Origin: a virus
Virus record (IMG/VR): IMGVR_UViG_3300037247_000451
Span: 1-32,706 of that record
Reading direction: 5' to 3' (one strand)
Length of the DNA stretch: 32,706 nt
Part shown: in pieces, positions 22,351 to 30,107 of the stretch
How the letters are laid out: each line of letters starts with the position of its first letter
Position numbering within the stretch: position 1 is the stretch's first letter
Translations under genes and position numbers: made by a program
Notes under the pieces: generated by a model
The model's input: the letters and a program-made list of their open reading frames with translations, nothing else
The model's database searches: none
What the model was told of the DNA's origin: nothing

Positions 22351-23847
22351 TTAGGCAGCAAGGCTCACAACTGGCGAGATTGTGTCCCCATTCACCGGCG
22401 TCAATGCACTCTGAATCCACGGTCTGCCATCGACACGTTCGATGATCCGGAGCTCGAACTCGTCCTGCATGAAGCGGGAGTGCGGGCTGGTGTCCATCGA
22501 CACTGCCTGGCGATCACCGAGAAGGTAGTAACCGAAGTCAAGGAAGTTGACGTCCTGTGCCGAACCCAATGCAGCCACCTTCTCGGTGATGATGATGGGA
22601 CGACCCAGCAATGACATGAACGGTGTATCGCCGATCTGTTGGATGAGACCAATGGCGGAACCGCCAGTGCCAACATCGATGGTCAGCGACAGCAGTTGCG
22701 GTAGCGTCGTCTGGTTCACCACCCATACCGCCGAGCCGAGCGACTGTGGCAGCATCCGGGCGTACATGTTGAAGATGTCCGCCGAGTTGACCTGCGACCC
22801 GGTATCACGGGTCACCGCGATATCCGCAGCAGAACCGACAAACCCGAGGGGTTCGCCTACACCTGATCCAGTGAGGAAAGCCTGATCCTCATAGTGGGCC
22901 AGACCCTGCGGGACTGCCATGTTGAGCCACGACCCAAGAGCCGGAGCGTCGCTCAAAAGCTCGTTGGGAATGCGGGCACCACCGGTCAGCTTGTTGGCTT
23001 CAAGACGGACCCTGCCGAACTTGGCTTCAGTTGACTGGATCGTTCCCGACTCCTCAGTCCAGTAGAAGATCATCCCACCGAACAGCGACCCGGAATGAGT
23101 AGTCACATCGACGTAAGGAATGTCCAGAGTCTTTGATGTCAGGGTGATAACCGAGGCACGGCTCCGGACCACCGACTGCTCCAAAGCAAGCTGGAGAATC
23201 TCAGAGCGTAGCGTCTCCGGAATCAGGAACCCGGCCGCTCCGGGATCGTCCGAGGCGTACTGCGCTTGGACCTTGCGAAGCTGGTCGAACATCACAGTCT
23301 CGTCGTCATTGAGCGTCTGAGATGTGATGGTGCCTTTCATCACCAACTGAGCGAGCTGGCCGACGCTGTTGACATCGATGTGATCGCCACGAGCACCGGG
23401 AGCCAACGGGTTGTACATCGCTGACGCCTTGCCACCGTTGGCAATGGCAGTCGGAACCAGTTTGGCTACATCAGCCTTTGACGGCAGGTCGGTGATACCG
23501 TATTCCTTGAGTTCCTTGGTCAACTCGGCGAACAGTTGCTCTGCAACCTGCTTGGCGATGGCGTCACCCTTATTGGTCATCTTCTGATACGCGTTGAGCA
23601 CTTCCTTGGAAAGCTCACCATCGGCAAACGCCTTGACCCGCCACTCATCGTCGGCGAGCGCCTCGGCGAAAGCCTCCGGCGTGTCGGGAATGGTCAGCGT
23701 GTCGCCGTCGCCATCACCGTCTCCATCGTTGAAGGTCATCCCGTGATAGCGGTCACGCAGCGTTGCCACAGCGTTGCTGTACGGCGAGGTGTGAGGCTTG
23801 GCCGGATCGCCAAGGTAGGGGTACGAGAGGGTTCGTTTCGGTGTCAT
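22351..23847 (-). CDS. HK97-type major capsid protein with N-terminal scaffold
   Basis: The 498-residue product has an N-terminal part of about 150 residues rich in charged helices (AEQLFAELTKELKEYGITD), as in HK97 delta/scaffold domains. From residue 200 onward it is an HK97 capsid: GAAGFLIPETLRSEILQLAL, then LEANKLTGGARIPNELLSDA, SGVGEPLGFVG, ADIFNMYARMLPQSLGSAVW and FGYYLLGDRQAVSMDTSPHS. Residues 41-49 are a DGDGDGDGD run. It overlaps the protease gene (ATGA), and the protease probably removes the scaffold domain. Confidence 0.92.
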   Translation of the reverse strand: MTPKRTLSYPYLGDPAKPHTSPYSNAVATLRDRYHGMTFNDGDGDGDGDTLTIPDTPEAFAEALADDEWRVKAFADGELSKEVLNAYQKMTNKGDAIAKQVAEQLFAELTKELKEYGITDLPSKADVAKLVPTAIANGGKASAMYNPLAPGARGDHIDVNSVGQLAQLVMKGTITSQTLNDDETVMFDQLRKVQAQYASDDPGAAGFLIPETLRSEILQLALEQSVVRSRASVITLTSKTLDIPYVDVTTHSGSLFGGMIFYWTEESGTIQSTEAKFGRVRLEANKLTGGARIPNELLSDAPALGSWLNMAVPQGLAHYEDQAFLTGSGVGEPLGFVGSAADIAVTRDTGSQVNSADIFNMYARMLPQSLGSAVWVVNQTTLPQLLSLTIDVGTGGSAIGLIQQIGDTPFMSLLGRPIIITEKVAALGSAQDVNFLDFGYYLLGDRQAVSMDTSPHSRFMQDEFELRIIERVDGRPWIQSALTPVNGDTISPVVSLAA

Positions 23848-24578
23848 ACAGACTCCTTGATAGGGGACGACCACTCGAAATCATCGGGGTCGGTGTTGAA
23901 CAGGTCAGCGAAATCAGTAGGTGCGGCGGTGACAGGCTCGGGTGCCTTGGCATCAGTCTTGGTCTTAGGTGTGACCACCTCGTCGGCGAGACCCTCCGAA
24001 ACCGTCTCCTTAGCGGAAAACCAGGTGCCCATATTGGAGGCACCGGCACGCATCAGGGTGAGGAAGTGAGCCTTGGATCGTCCGTCGCCTTTGCGCTTGG
24101 CGTAGATCTCGGCGATCTTGGTGGTCTGGTTATCGAGGATCTCAGCGAGTTCCCGCATATCAGCAGCAGTGGCACCAACAGCAATACCGGTAGCATCGTG
24201 GATCATCATCTCCGTAGAGTCCAACATGATTCGATGGTCGCCGGCCTGAACGATCACCGACGCAATCGAGGCAGCAATGGAATCCACTTGAGTAATGATC
24301 TCAGCGGGGTGGGCTCGAAGGGCGTTGAATATGGCGATACCCTCGAACACCGAACCGCCTAGTGAATTGATCCGAACATTGATCTTTTCGGCGGTGATGT
24401 CTTTCAGTTCGTTTACCAGCTCGTCGGCGCTGGCTCCATACCAGGCGATGTCATCGTAGATGTAGACAGTCGCCTCATCATCGGCTTTGTCTTTGATCTC
24501 ATACCAGTTGTCACGGGTGACGATGCCCGCCTTGTTAACAAGCTGAGAGAAGGCTTCCCTATCCCGCAGGAATTCCAT
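23844..24578 (-). CDS. ClpP-like prohead maturation protease
   Basis: The 244-residue protein is a ClpP/crotonase-fold S14-type head protease: an NSLGGSV oxyanion loop at 71-77, DSIAASIASVIVQAGDHR with catalytic Ser104, MMIHDATG with His127, and an Asp candidate in LDNQTTKIAEIYAK (Asp149). The C-terminal 50 residues are acidic and Pro/Ala rich. The ATG at 24578 follows a gap holding a shared promoter-like motif. It would cut the scaffold domain of the capsid protein encoded next. Confidence 0.9.
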   Translation of the reverse strand: MEFLRDREAFSQLVNKAGIVTRDNWYEIKDKADDEATVYIYDDIAWYGASADELVNELKDITAEKINVRINSLGGSVFEGIAIFNALRAHPAEIITQVDSIAASIASVIVQAGDHRIMLDSTEMMIHDATGIAVGATAADMRELAEILDNQTTKIAEIYAKRKGDGRSKAHFLTLMRAGASNMGTWFSAKETVSEGLADEVVTPKTKTDAKAPEPVTAAPTDFADLFNTDPDDFEWSSPIKESV

Positions 24579-24585
24579 AGAAAGT

Positions 24586-24604
24586 ACCTTACAGGATTTG
24601 GCAG
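24586..24604 (-). promoter_or_regulatory. Recurring late motif, copy 2 (upstream of protease)
   Basis: CTGCCAAATCCTGTAAGGT on the minus strand, in the 50-base gap between portal and protease. TTGAAG (24614-24609) stands 17 bases upstream of TAAGGT (24591-24586), the expected spacing for a -35/-10 pair. AAGGTAC occurs twice, 21 bases apart, in the same gap. Confidence 0.6.
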
Positions 24605-24628
24605 GTACCTTCAACCTCTTGTAGAGGG

Positions 24629-25891
24629 TTAGGCTTGGCCTCCGTCGGAATCCCCGTCGTCCCCTTCTGGTTCTCTTTCGGGAGCGTCGGGCCGACCGAC
24701 CCAAGGAATAGGCGGGAATCCGAATGATTCCAACACGCCGGCAGGGTCAAATCCTTCCCTCACGAATGAAGCGGCAGACAATGACCTAGCTCTCAAGGAT
24801 TGACGTTCCTCTTCGGCATCGCCAGGAACGGGCGAATCATAATCGAACTCGTAGCCTTCACCCAAGCCCCCGAATTTAGGCAGCAGCTTGGTGTTGAGTA
24901 GCTTCTTCCACCGTTCCAGACGGGGTACCATGATCCGTTCGGCAAATACCGCCCGCTGGGCAAAGGCATTGGCTCGGTTGACATCTTCGACGTGGCCGAG
25001 CATTGCTTTGGAGATCCGCCATGCCTCCATCATCGCCTCACGGCTGAAGTTGCGCAGGTCAACGAACTCCATGTCACGCTGTGACATCTTGCGCTCACTG
25101 AACTTGCCCATCTCCATGACCGCGATCCGGTGAGCGTTAGACACTCCCTGATGCTGCGACCGCCATCGAGCCGTCCATGCTTCCCACTCCTGATCTGAGA
25201 GCAAGGTCTCCCGATCCAGTTCGAGAACACCACCAGGAACCGCTCCGTTGATGAAGAAGTTGAAGTTGTAGGCAGCGGCGGCTCGCTCGCCTTCGATGTC
25301 CATCATCAGCGACGCAATCGGGGAGAGTCCACGCCACGGATCGAGCGGGTTCTGTCGCTTCTCGAAAATCACCTGATTGAGTTCAAGGGGGATCTTCTCA
25401 CCGCCGATGGAGTAGACATAACCGGAAAGGAATGACTCACGAGACTTCACCGGAGCCATCCGGTCGGGTCGCACCGGCCACATATCGGTAACACCAGACA
25501 GTCGGCCCATCGTCTTGGTTTCGAGGACGGTCCACATCTCGCCGGTCAGCTCGTAATGCTGTTGCTCGGCCTCGATGAACTCATCTTGTGAGTAGATGGT
25601 TTGACCATCCACGGTGGCCGGGTTCTCCCACACCACTAGGGCAGGATGATCGAAGACTTCGACACGTTCCGCCTCGGGTCTGCCCGGTTGGCGGTAAAGA
25701 TGCCAGTCAACCCCAGCGACGGAGGTGGCGATCAGATCAGAAATGGAGAACAGAGTCGCTACCCGCTCCATCTGTGAAAGCTGGTCTGTTTTACTGGCGG
25801 TGACACCACCTGATGCCAGATCAAAGGAGCGACCGCGGGCGGTGTGAGGAACAGGGGAACGGTTGGCGAGGGTCTGCAATGGGCCGGCCAT
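24629..25891 (-). CDS. Portal protein (HK97 family)
   Basis: The 420-residue product shows the HK97 portal family order: SDLIATSVAGVDWHLYR near residue 50, then WPVRPDRMAPVKSRESFLSG, LNQVIFEKRQNPLDPWRGLS, FFINGAVPGGVLELDRE, the DVNRANAFAQRAVFAERIM helix and FDYDSPVPGDAEEERQSLRA near the C-terminus. The tail is acidic (EREPEGDDGDSDGGQA). The ring would form the DNA entry point of the head. The ATG at 25891 lies just after a conserved motif. Confidence 0.92.
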   Translation of the reverse strand: MAGPLQTLANRSPVPHTARGRSFDLASGGVTASKTDQLSQMERVATLFSISDLIATSVAGVDWHLYRQPGRPEAERVEVFDHPALVVWENPATVDGQTIYSQDEFIEAEQQHYELTGEMWTVLETKTMGRLSGVTDMWPVRPDRMAPVKSRESFLSGYVYSIGGEKIPLELNQVIFEKRQNPLDPWRGLSPIASLMMDIEGERAAAAYNFNFFINGAVPGGVLELDRETLLSDQEWEAWTARWRSQHQGVSNAHRIAVMEMGKFSERKMSQRDMEFVDLRNFSREAMMEAWRISKAMLGHVEDVNRANAFAQRAVFAERIMVPRLERWKKLLNTKLLPKFGGLGEGYEFDYDSPVPGDAEEERQSLRARSLSAASFVREGFDPAGVLESFGFPPIPWVGRPDAPEREPEGDDGDSDGGQA

Positions 25892-25898
25892 GCCCTCT

Positions 25899-25917
25899 AC
25901 CTTACAAGATTTACCAG
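25899..25917 (-). promoter_or_regulatory. Recurring late motif, copy 1 (upstream of portal)
   Basis: CTGGTAAATCTTGTAAGGT on the minus strand, ending seven bases before the portal ATG. It aligns without gaps to the protease copy (16 of 19 identical by eye). TAAGGT may serve both as a -10 element and, here, as a ribosome-binding region (AAGG). Confidence 0.55.
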
Positions 25918-25919
25918 TC

Positions 25920-26183
25920 TCATGTACGTCTACCCAACGCTACCAGCCAAGCAGCACCCAACCCGGCGCCACCAGCAACATAAGCCCCGGCTATCGGATG
26001 GATGATCCAAGTGGCCGTAATCACCACCACCACGCCGACCGTGGCCAACACTTCCGGCAGGTTTGCGAAAAGAAACCGACCTAATGGACGGCGCCATGCG
26101 GTGACACGACGGACACCACGACGAGTGACGACCAGGATCTCGGGTGTGGCCTGGCGGATCTGAGACCAGGGGGATTTAGACAT
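25920..26183 (-). CDS. Membrane protein with basic N-terminus (87 aa)
   Basis: The product starts MSKSPWSQIRQATPEILVVT, continues with a run of Arg residues (RRGVRRVTAWRRPLGRFL) and has two hydrophobic segments, about residues 45-60 (LATVGVVVVITATWII) and 64-82 (AGAYVAGGAGLGAAWLVAL). The start overlaps the methyltransferase end by eight bases. No family is recognised. A membrane link of the packaging stage, or superinfection control, are speculative. Confidence 0.65.
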   Translation of the reverse strand: MSKSPWSQIRQATPEILVVTRRGVRRVTAWRRPLGRFLFANLPEVLATVGVVVVITATWIIHPIAGAYVAGGAGLGAAWLVALGRRT

Positions 26184-27636
26184 GGACTTCGAGGAACAGT
26201 GGACCGACACGGTCTCGGGCTAGTTCGGCGGATCGTTCGTCGATGTCGATGCCGATGGCATCTCTGCCGTGGCCGTGGGCTACTGCGAGAGTCGTCCCGG
26301 TCCCCGCAAATGGATCAAGCACGAGGCCGGGGCGGTAGTTGTCGTGACCACAGTCCGACCAGACGTCAGGCGCGTGGCGGTCTTTGCGTGCTGGTAGTCG
26401 GTTGTAGATCCGTCCGGTGGCGTCTTGGGTGGTGCCGCTTGGGTGGTCGTTGATGTGTTCGTATTCGATCAGTGACCGGTTTTCATATATGAGAGGGTCG
26501 AAAGTCTCAGATACTCCGATGGCGTCCTTCAGTATTTCCCAGTCTTGGGGGGTTGGGATGTTCTTCCCTCGTTCCCAATTGCTGAGCTGGGCTGTGATGC
26601 TGTCGCCGTTCTTGTAATGAGGTAATAGGGGGATGAAGTCGGCGCGTGTCATGCCAGCCTTCTCCCGTTGCGCTTCGATGTGTTCCGCTAACCCGTCGAA
26701 GTTTTGAGCGTTGGATACGATGCGTCGTCGTGGTTCCCCACACTCCCGGCACACCTCTTTGGGGCACATCGCTTTTATCGGTTTGACACACAGTTCGGAC
26801 GGCCAGACCGCGTAGTGGGCGCCTGCGTATCCTTTGGGGCTGATTTTCCACCAGTCGAGCGGCGGCGCACCGGCAGGATTCATCAGGCCGTTACTTGGTA
26901 GTTCATCCCATCCGTGACTTGGGTTATGGCTCACACGAGGGGCTTGGAGGTGTGCCTCTTTCTTGGGTGGTTCTCTAACTGCGTCCAGATCGAACCACCG
27001 GTCCTTCGACGTGGCAGCCACCACCAGTTCGGAGGTAGCAGGACGGAACTTGTCGCCGAGAGCTCCGACCGGCGGGTTGGGTCGCACCCACCGGATGACG
27101 TTGCGTATCCGCCATTGCCCCGCGGGGGAGGGTTGGCCGGTGTGGGGGTTGATGCCGTAGGCGAGAGCGAAACGATAGGCTTCGGGGATGAGGGTGAGGG
27201 ATTTAGCCAGAGGCCAACCAGGACCGCCGCCTTGAACCTTGTTGTTCCGATTCTGTATTGGTGGGCCAATGGCAGAGTCGTGCACGCGTTGGTGTTTCAT
27301 AGAGCCATCAAAAGGTTCTTGACTCTCACGCCAACCGCCAGCCGTGTAGTCGCTTCCCGCCCCTCCACTACCAGCAAACGTGTCACCTAACTCGACAACT
27401 AGCGACCCATGCGGTGCCAAAAGTCGTCGCCATTCGGCGGTCAACCTCAACATCACGTCGATGTATTCGGCGGGGGTGGCTTCCGACCCGATCTCCTTGT
27501 CCTTGTCGGGGTGGTCGCTGGGCAGATAAGAACGGAGGGCGAGGAAGGGGGGACTGGTCAAGACGAGATCAACCGATTCATCATCGAGTTCGGCCATACG
27601 GGTGAACACGTCGCCGATGAGGTATTGGACGGTCAT
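26176..27636 (-). CDS. DNA methyltransferase with inserted XRE-like helix-turn-helix
   Basis: The 486-residue protein has motif IV first (LTSPPF, residues 26-31) and the AdoMet-binding motif I last (DPFAGTGTT, 441-449, then IGIDIDE), the order of beta-class N6-adenine or N4-cytosine methylases. Between them are PNPPV at 187-191, typical VVAATSKDRWFDLDAVRE, and a Cys set CPKEVCRECG (C291, C296, C299) with another Cys at 429. Residues about 312-376 form a helix-turn-helix of XRE type (LAEHIEAQREKAGMT, then AQLSNWERGKNIPTPQDWEI). The start overlaps the previous gene by ATGA. It probably protects phage DNA from restriction. Confidence 0.88.
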   Translation of the reverse strand: MTVQYLIGDVFTRMAELDDESVDLVLTSPPFLALRSYLPSDHPDKDKEIGSEATPAEYIDVMLRLTAEWRRLLAPHGSLVVELGDTFAGSGGAGSDYTAGGWRESQEPFDGSMKHQRVHDSAIGPPIQNRNNKVQGGGPGWPLAKSLTLIPEAYRFALAYGINPHTGQPSPAGQWRIRNVIRWVRPNPPVGALGDKFRPATSELVVAATSKDRWFDLDAVREPPKKEAHLQAPRVSHNPSHGWDELPSNGLMNPAGAPPLDWWKISPKGYAGAHYAVWPSELCVKPIKAMCPKEVCRECGEPRRRIVSNAQNFDGLAEHIEAQREKAGMTRADFIPLLPHYKNGDSITAQLSNWERGKNIPTPQDWEILKDAIGVSETFDPLIYENRSLIEYEHINDHPSGTTQDATGRIYNRLPARKDRHAPDVWSDCGHDNYRPGLVLDPFAGTGTTLAVAHGHGRDAIGIDIDERSAELARDRVGPLFLEVHV

Positions 27637-27773
27637 CGGTTCAACCATCGGCGCAGCCACCGAGGCCACTTGTATTTAGCCAGGAGGGCGGGATGAGGTA
27701 CGCCCCCCGCTTCCTCAATGCAGTCACCGTCACAATAGAATCTGAGACTGGTGGAAGAGATTTTCAAACTCAC
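27633..27773 (-). CDS. CxxxC miniprotein between terminase and methyltransferase (46 aa)
   Basis: The frame starts at a GTG overlapping the terminase stop (GTGA) and ends overlapping the methyltransferase start (ATGA), so both junctions support translation. It encodes SLRFYCDGDCIEEAGGVPHP and a Trp/Arg/Lys-rich C-terminus (KYKWPRWLRRWLNR), which is amphipathic and basic. It may bind metal or nucleic acid. Function is unknown. Confidence 0.65.
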   Translation of the reverse strand: MSLKISSTSLRFYCDGDCIEEAGGVPHPALLAKYKWPRWLRRWLNR

Positions 27774-29113
27774 ATGTACCTCACTGACGGCAACTTCTGG
27801 CCCAACGGGTCCAAATGCGCCACAATATAACGGGCACAATCCAAGCCGTGGTCATCCTTCTTGATCGGCTCCTCCTTGGGTGGTTTGCCTGGCCGCTGAT
27901 CCCAAACGTAGGCCCCGATCTCCTCGACAAAGCTTGTCGGCTTGGTGGCTTCGACCAATAGCGGGTCACGTTCGATCAGAGCATCACGCATCACAAATAG
28001 CCGTGGTTTGCCGTCACCGGCTACCTTGAGACGGGCCTTGACCGCCTGAATGCCGTCAGCGACCGCCTTCTTGGCCGTCACGGTGCCGATACCAAGCGCG
28101 TGAACCAGTTGCGCCCTACCTTCGGCGTCGTGGTCACAGATGATGGCTCGTGGCTTAGGTTCGATCCATTCTGTGTTGTCGTAGGTTGCGGTGACGGCCG
28201 CCGAAATAGCGGTGACGTGTTCGGAGACCAGCCATTGCGTCCGATACCACTCCCGATAGAGGTACAAACGTCCGTCGGGGTCTTCGGCCCACCATTGACA
28301 GACAAAAGGGTTGGTGAATCCGAAGTCGATTGACCAGTACCTTGGCCAGTCGTCGGGAACCTCGAATGGGTCGATCAGATGGACCGCCGAATCCCACTCC
28401 TCGTAGACCACACCTTCCGCTGATGACCACTCGCCAAGTCTCAGACGCCGATAACGGACTCCGGTAAGGGCATCCAATTTGGCGATGTAGGCCGCTCCTT
28501 TCTCAGTCAGTTCACCGTCATCGTCGTAGAGGAGAGGATTGTCTTCATGACGTGAATGGAGGATGGCGGTATTGTCGGCGTCACATCGTTTCTTCAGCCA
28601 ATGGGTATCTTCTGCGGGGTTGGTGTCACCGATGATCTGCTGGAAGGAGACCACATCATTACGCAACCGGGTGGTGAGTGATTCCCAATCGTCCAGGGTG
28701 AGTTCGATGGCCTCTTGGACGAATATCACATCGTAATCGGTACTCATGATCTTCGAGGCTTTATCCATGCCACCGAGGACGATGGCTGAGCCGTTGGCGT
28801 AGCGGTACTGTGCCGGTTCCTCCCGGCTGCCGCCGTAGTATTCGACCGCTCCGACCTCGATCAGTTCGGGGATGACATAACGTTTCCAAGTGACCAGACC
28901 CGACGAGGTGAACGAAACCCCCGTTTTGCGGAGCATCAACCCTCGCATACCGGGGTTCTCCAAGGCCATTACGTTGATCTTCTCAAGGACCGCCCTACTT
29001 TTGCCGGTGCCGGCGGGGCCACTGACCAGTATCTCGGGATCGTGGCGGGCGAATAGCTCTAGGGCCGCTCCGCGGGGCTTGTAGAAGTGTTGCGGCGGTG
29101 CCTCGACAGTCAT
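27770..29113 (-). CDS. terL: Terminase large subunit
   Basis: Counting from the ATG at 29113 (447 aa), an ATPase domain holds Walker A GPAGTGKS at 32-39, a Walker B-like YDVIFVQEA at 127-135 and the coupling motif GDTNP at 162-166. The nuclease domain has SIDFGFTNPF (Asp263), AIICDHDAEGRAQL (Asp327) and KKDDHGLDCARY (Asp420, Asp421, Asp425). These residues cut and translocate DNA during packaging. The ATG forms an ATGA overlap with the nuclease gene upstream. No small subunit gene is recognised nearby. Confidence 0.94.
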   Translation of the reverse strand: MTVEAPPQHFYKPRGAALELFARHDPEILVSGPAGTGKSRAVLEKINVMALENPGMRGLMLRKTGVSFTSSGLVTWKRYVIPELIEVGAVEYYGGSREEPAQYRYANGSAIVLGGMDKASKIMSTDYDVIFVQEAIELTLDDWESLTTRLRNDVVSFQQIIGDTNPAEDTHWLKKRCDADNTAILHSRHEDNPLLYDDDGELTEKGAAYIAKLDALTGVRYRRLRLGEWSSAEGVVYEEWDSAVHLIDPFEVPDDWPRYWSIDFGFTNPFVCQWWAEDPDGRLYLYREWYRTQWLVSEHVTAISAAVTATYDNTEWIEPKPRAIICDHDAEGRAQLVHALGIGTVTAKKAVADGIQAVKARLKVAGDGKPRLFVMRDALIERDPLLVEATKPTSFVEEIGAYVWDQRPGKPPKEEPIKKDDHGLDCARYIVAHLDPLGQKLPSVRYM

Positions 29114-29457
29114 GCCAGCACATCCTCGATCTCGGCTATATCCGAAGGACGCCACACGTACACCTGGTGACTGTCGTATTCTGACTGCAACGCTGGATTG
29201 CCGATCCACGGTTCATCGTACAATACACTTAGCCACTCCTTCTGTGCCTTGGTCAATCTCCCCTTCTCGGATTTGACCTCAACGAACAGCACTCGGCCAT
29301 CCCGAGCGAGTACCAAATCTGGAAAACCGGCAGCAGAATGGCGAGAGTTATAGGTGTGGTACACCAGCCATCCGAGAGCCCTGGCCCGGTCGATAATCCG
29401 CTGCTGCAATTCCTTCTCGCTGAGTTGGAGTATCAGATCTGCCGCCTTCATGCTCAT
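29110..29457 (-). CDS. VRR-NUC domain nuclease
   Basis: The 115-residue protein starts with a helix (LSEKELQQRIIDRARALGWL), then SRHSAAGFPDLVLARDGRVL with the catalytic Asp in GFPDL, then FVEVKSEKGRLTKAQKEWL carrying the Glu-x-Lys pair. This is the PD-(D/E)xK VRR-NUC fold, a structure-specific nuclease group. It precedes the terminase in many phages and may resolve branched DNA before packaging. It overlaps the terminase by ATGA. Confidence 0.9.
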   Translation of the reverse strand: MSMKAADLILQLSEKELQQRIIDRARALGWLVYHTYNSRHSAAGFPDLVLARDGRVLFVEVKSEKGRLTKAQKEWLSVLYDEPWIGNPALQSEYDSHQVYVWRPSDIAEIEDVLA

Positions 29458-29699
29458 TGGTGTAGGTATAACCGGATGCGATTGCCATAGGTTCTATTAG
29501 ACATCAACTGCAATAAGGGTGCTGAATCACCCCGTACCGCTTGCAGTAAAACATGGTGAATGTGCTGTGGCTGATGACGGTGTTTCCATCGCCAGTAACG
29601 GACTAGCCGCCATTGCGACGGCATCATCATCCAGGAAATAGTTTTAGCCTTGACCAGCCACCATTCCTCGACGTCGTTCATAGTCATATATAAGCTCAT
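29454..29699 (-). CDS. Hypothetical basic protein (81 aa)
   Basis: This Trp/His/Arg-rich protein starts MSLYMTMNDVEEWWLVKAKT and includes RLVRYWRWKHRHQPQHIHHV. It is positively charged in the middle and may touch nucleic acid. The start and the end both form ATGA overlaps. I recognise no family. Confidence 0.6.
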   Translation of the reverse strand: MSLYMTMNDVEEWWLVKAKTISWMMMPSQWRLVRYWRWKHRHQPQHIHHVLLQAVRGDSAPLLQLMSNRTYGNRIRLYLHQ

Positions 29700-29713
29700 C
29701 GCAAATCCTCCAC
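29696..29713 (-). repeat. Shared VEDL/ribosome-binding junction, copy 1 of 3
   Basis: GTGGAGGATTTGCGATGA on the minus strand. The same 18 bases, with up to three changes, recur at 29899-29916 (GTGGAGGACTTGCGATGA) and 30090-30107 (GTGGAGGACTTGAAATGA). Each encodes the last residues VEDLR or VEDLK of one gene, its GGAGG site and the start codon of the next. Confidence 0.8.
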
Positions 29714-29902
29714 AGTCTTAGGCCAAATCACGAACCCAAGCGGATTGACTTCACAAGTGACCTTATCAAACACCGGTTGTCCCGGTGCTCCGTCGATGAT
29801 CTGAGTCAGATCCGTGACAATAGGGAAGTCCAAGGTCCGAGTCTCATCGGGTATCTCAATGATTTTGCCGTCCATAGGACCTCCAAGGATCTCGACCTTC
29901 AT
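29696..29902 (-). CDS. Conserved small phage protein (68 aa)
   Basis: The sequence MKVEILGGPMDGKIIEIPDE matches a small phage protein family with an LGGPMDG opening that occurs widely in phages of actinobacteria; its function is unknown to me. The C-terminal VEDLR residues are encoded by the same segment that provides the ribosome-binding site for the next gene. Both junctions are ATGA overlaps. Confidence 0.75.
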   Translation of the reverse strand: MKVEILGGPMDGKIIEIPDETRTLDFPIVTDLTQIIDGAPGQPVFDKVTCEVNPLGFVIWPKTVEDLR

Positions 29903-29916
29903 CGCAAGTCCTCCAC
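29899..29916 (-). repeat. Shared VEDL/ribosome-binding junction, copy 2 of 3
   Basis: Second copy of the junction segment; see 29696-29713. It joins the end of the membrane-protein gene to the start of the LGGPMDG gene. Confidence 0.8.
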
Positions 29917-30093
29917 GTCTACTCGATCATAAAGCCTCTTGTACCGCCAGACCGTAAAAGCCAGAGCGAGCACCGCCGAAACCCAGAGTAGGTTCATGAG
30001 GCTTGTGACGAACCACCCGACTCCGTAGCCGACGAGCACCATCTCTACGCCCCAGCGTGTGCCCATCAATGAGAAGAGGGCCTGATGCTTCAT
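29899..30093 (-). CDS. Small membrane protein (64 aa)
   Basis: The product has a hydrophobic segment at about residues 19-48 (LVGYGVGWFVTSLMNLLWVS, then AVLALAFTVW), followed by a basic YKRLYDR and the tail VDVEDLR. One or two membrane passes are likely. The end and start overlap neighbours by ATGA. Function is unknown. Confidence 0.65.
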   Translation of the reverse strand: MKHQALFSLMGTRWGVEMVLVGYGVGWFVTSLMNLLWVSAVLALAFTVWRYKRLYDRVDVEDLR

Positions 30094-30107
30094 TTCAAGT
30101 CCTCCAC
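30090..30107 (-). repeat. Shared VEDL/ribosome-binding junction, copy 3 of 3
   Basis: Third copy of the junction segment; see 29696-29713. It joins the 102-residue gene to the membrane-protein gene. Confidence 0.8.

Noticed and set aside
23763-24362. Plus-strand open frames of up to 199 codons opposite the capsid and protease genes
   Set aside because: Both sense genes are firmly identified; the antisense frames have shadow-like composition and no conserved motif.
26914-27390. Plus-strand open frame of 158 codons opposite the methyltransferase
   Set aside because: Antisense to a well-supported gene and without a plausible start context.
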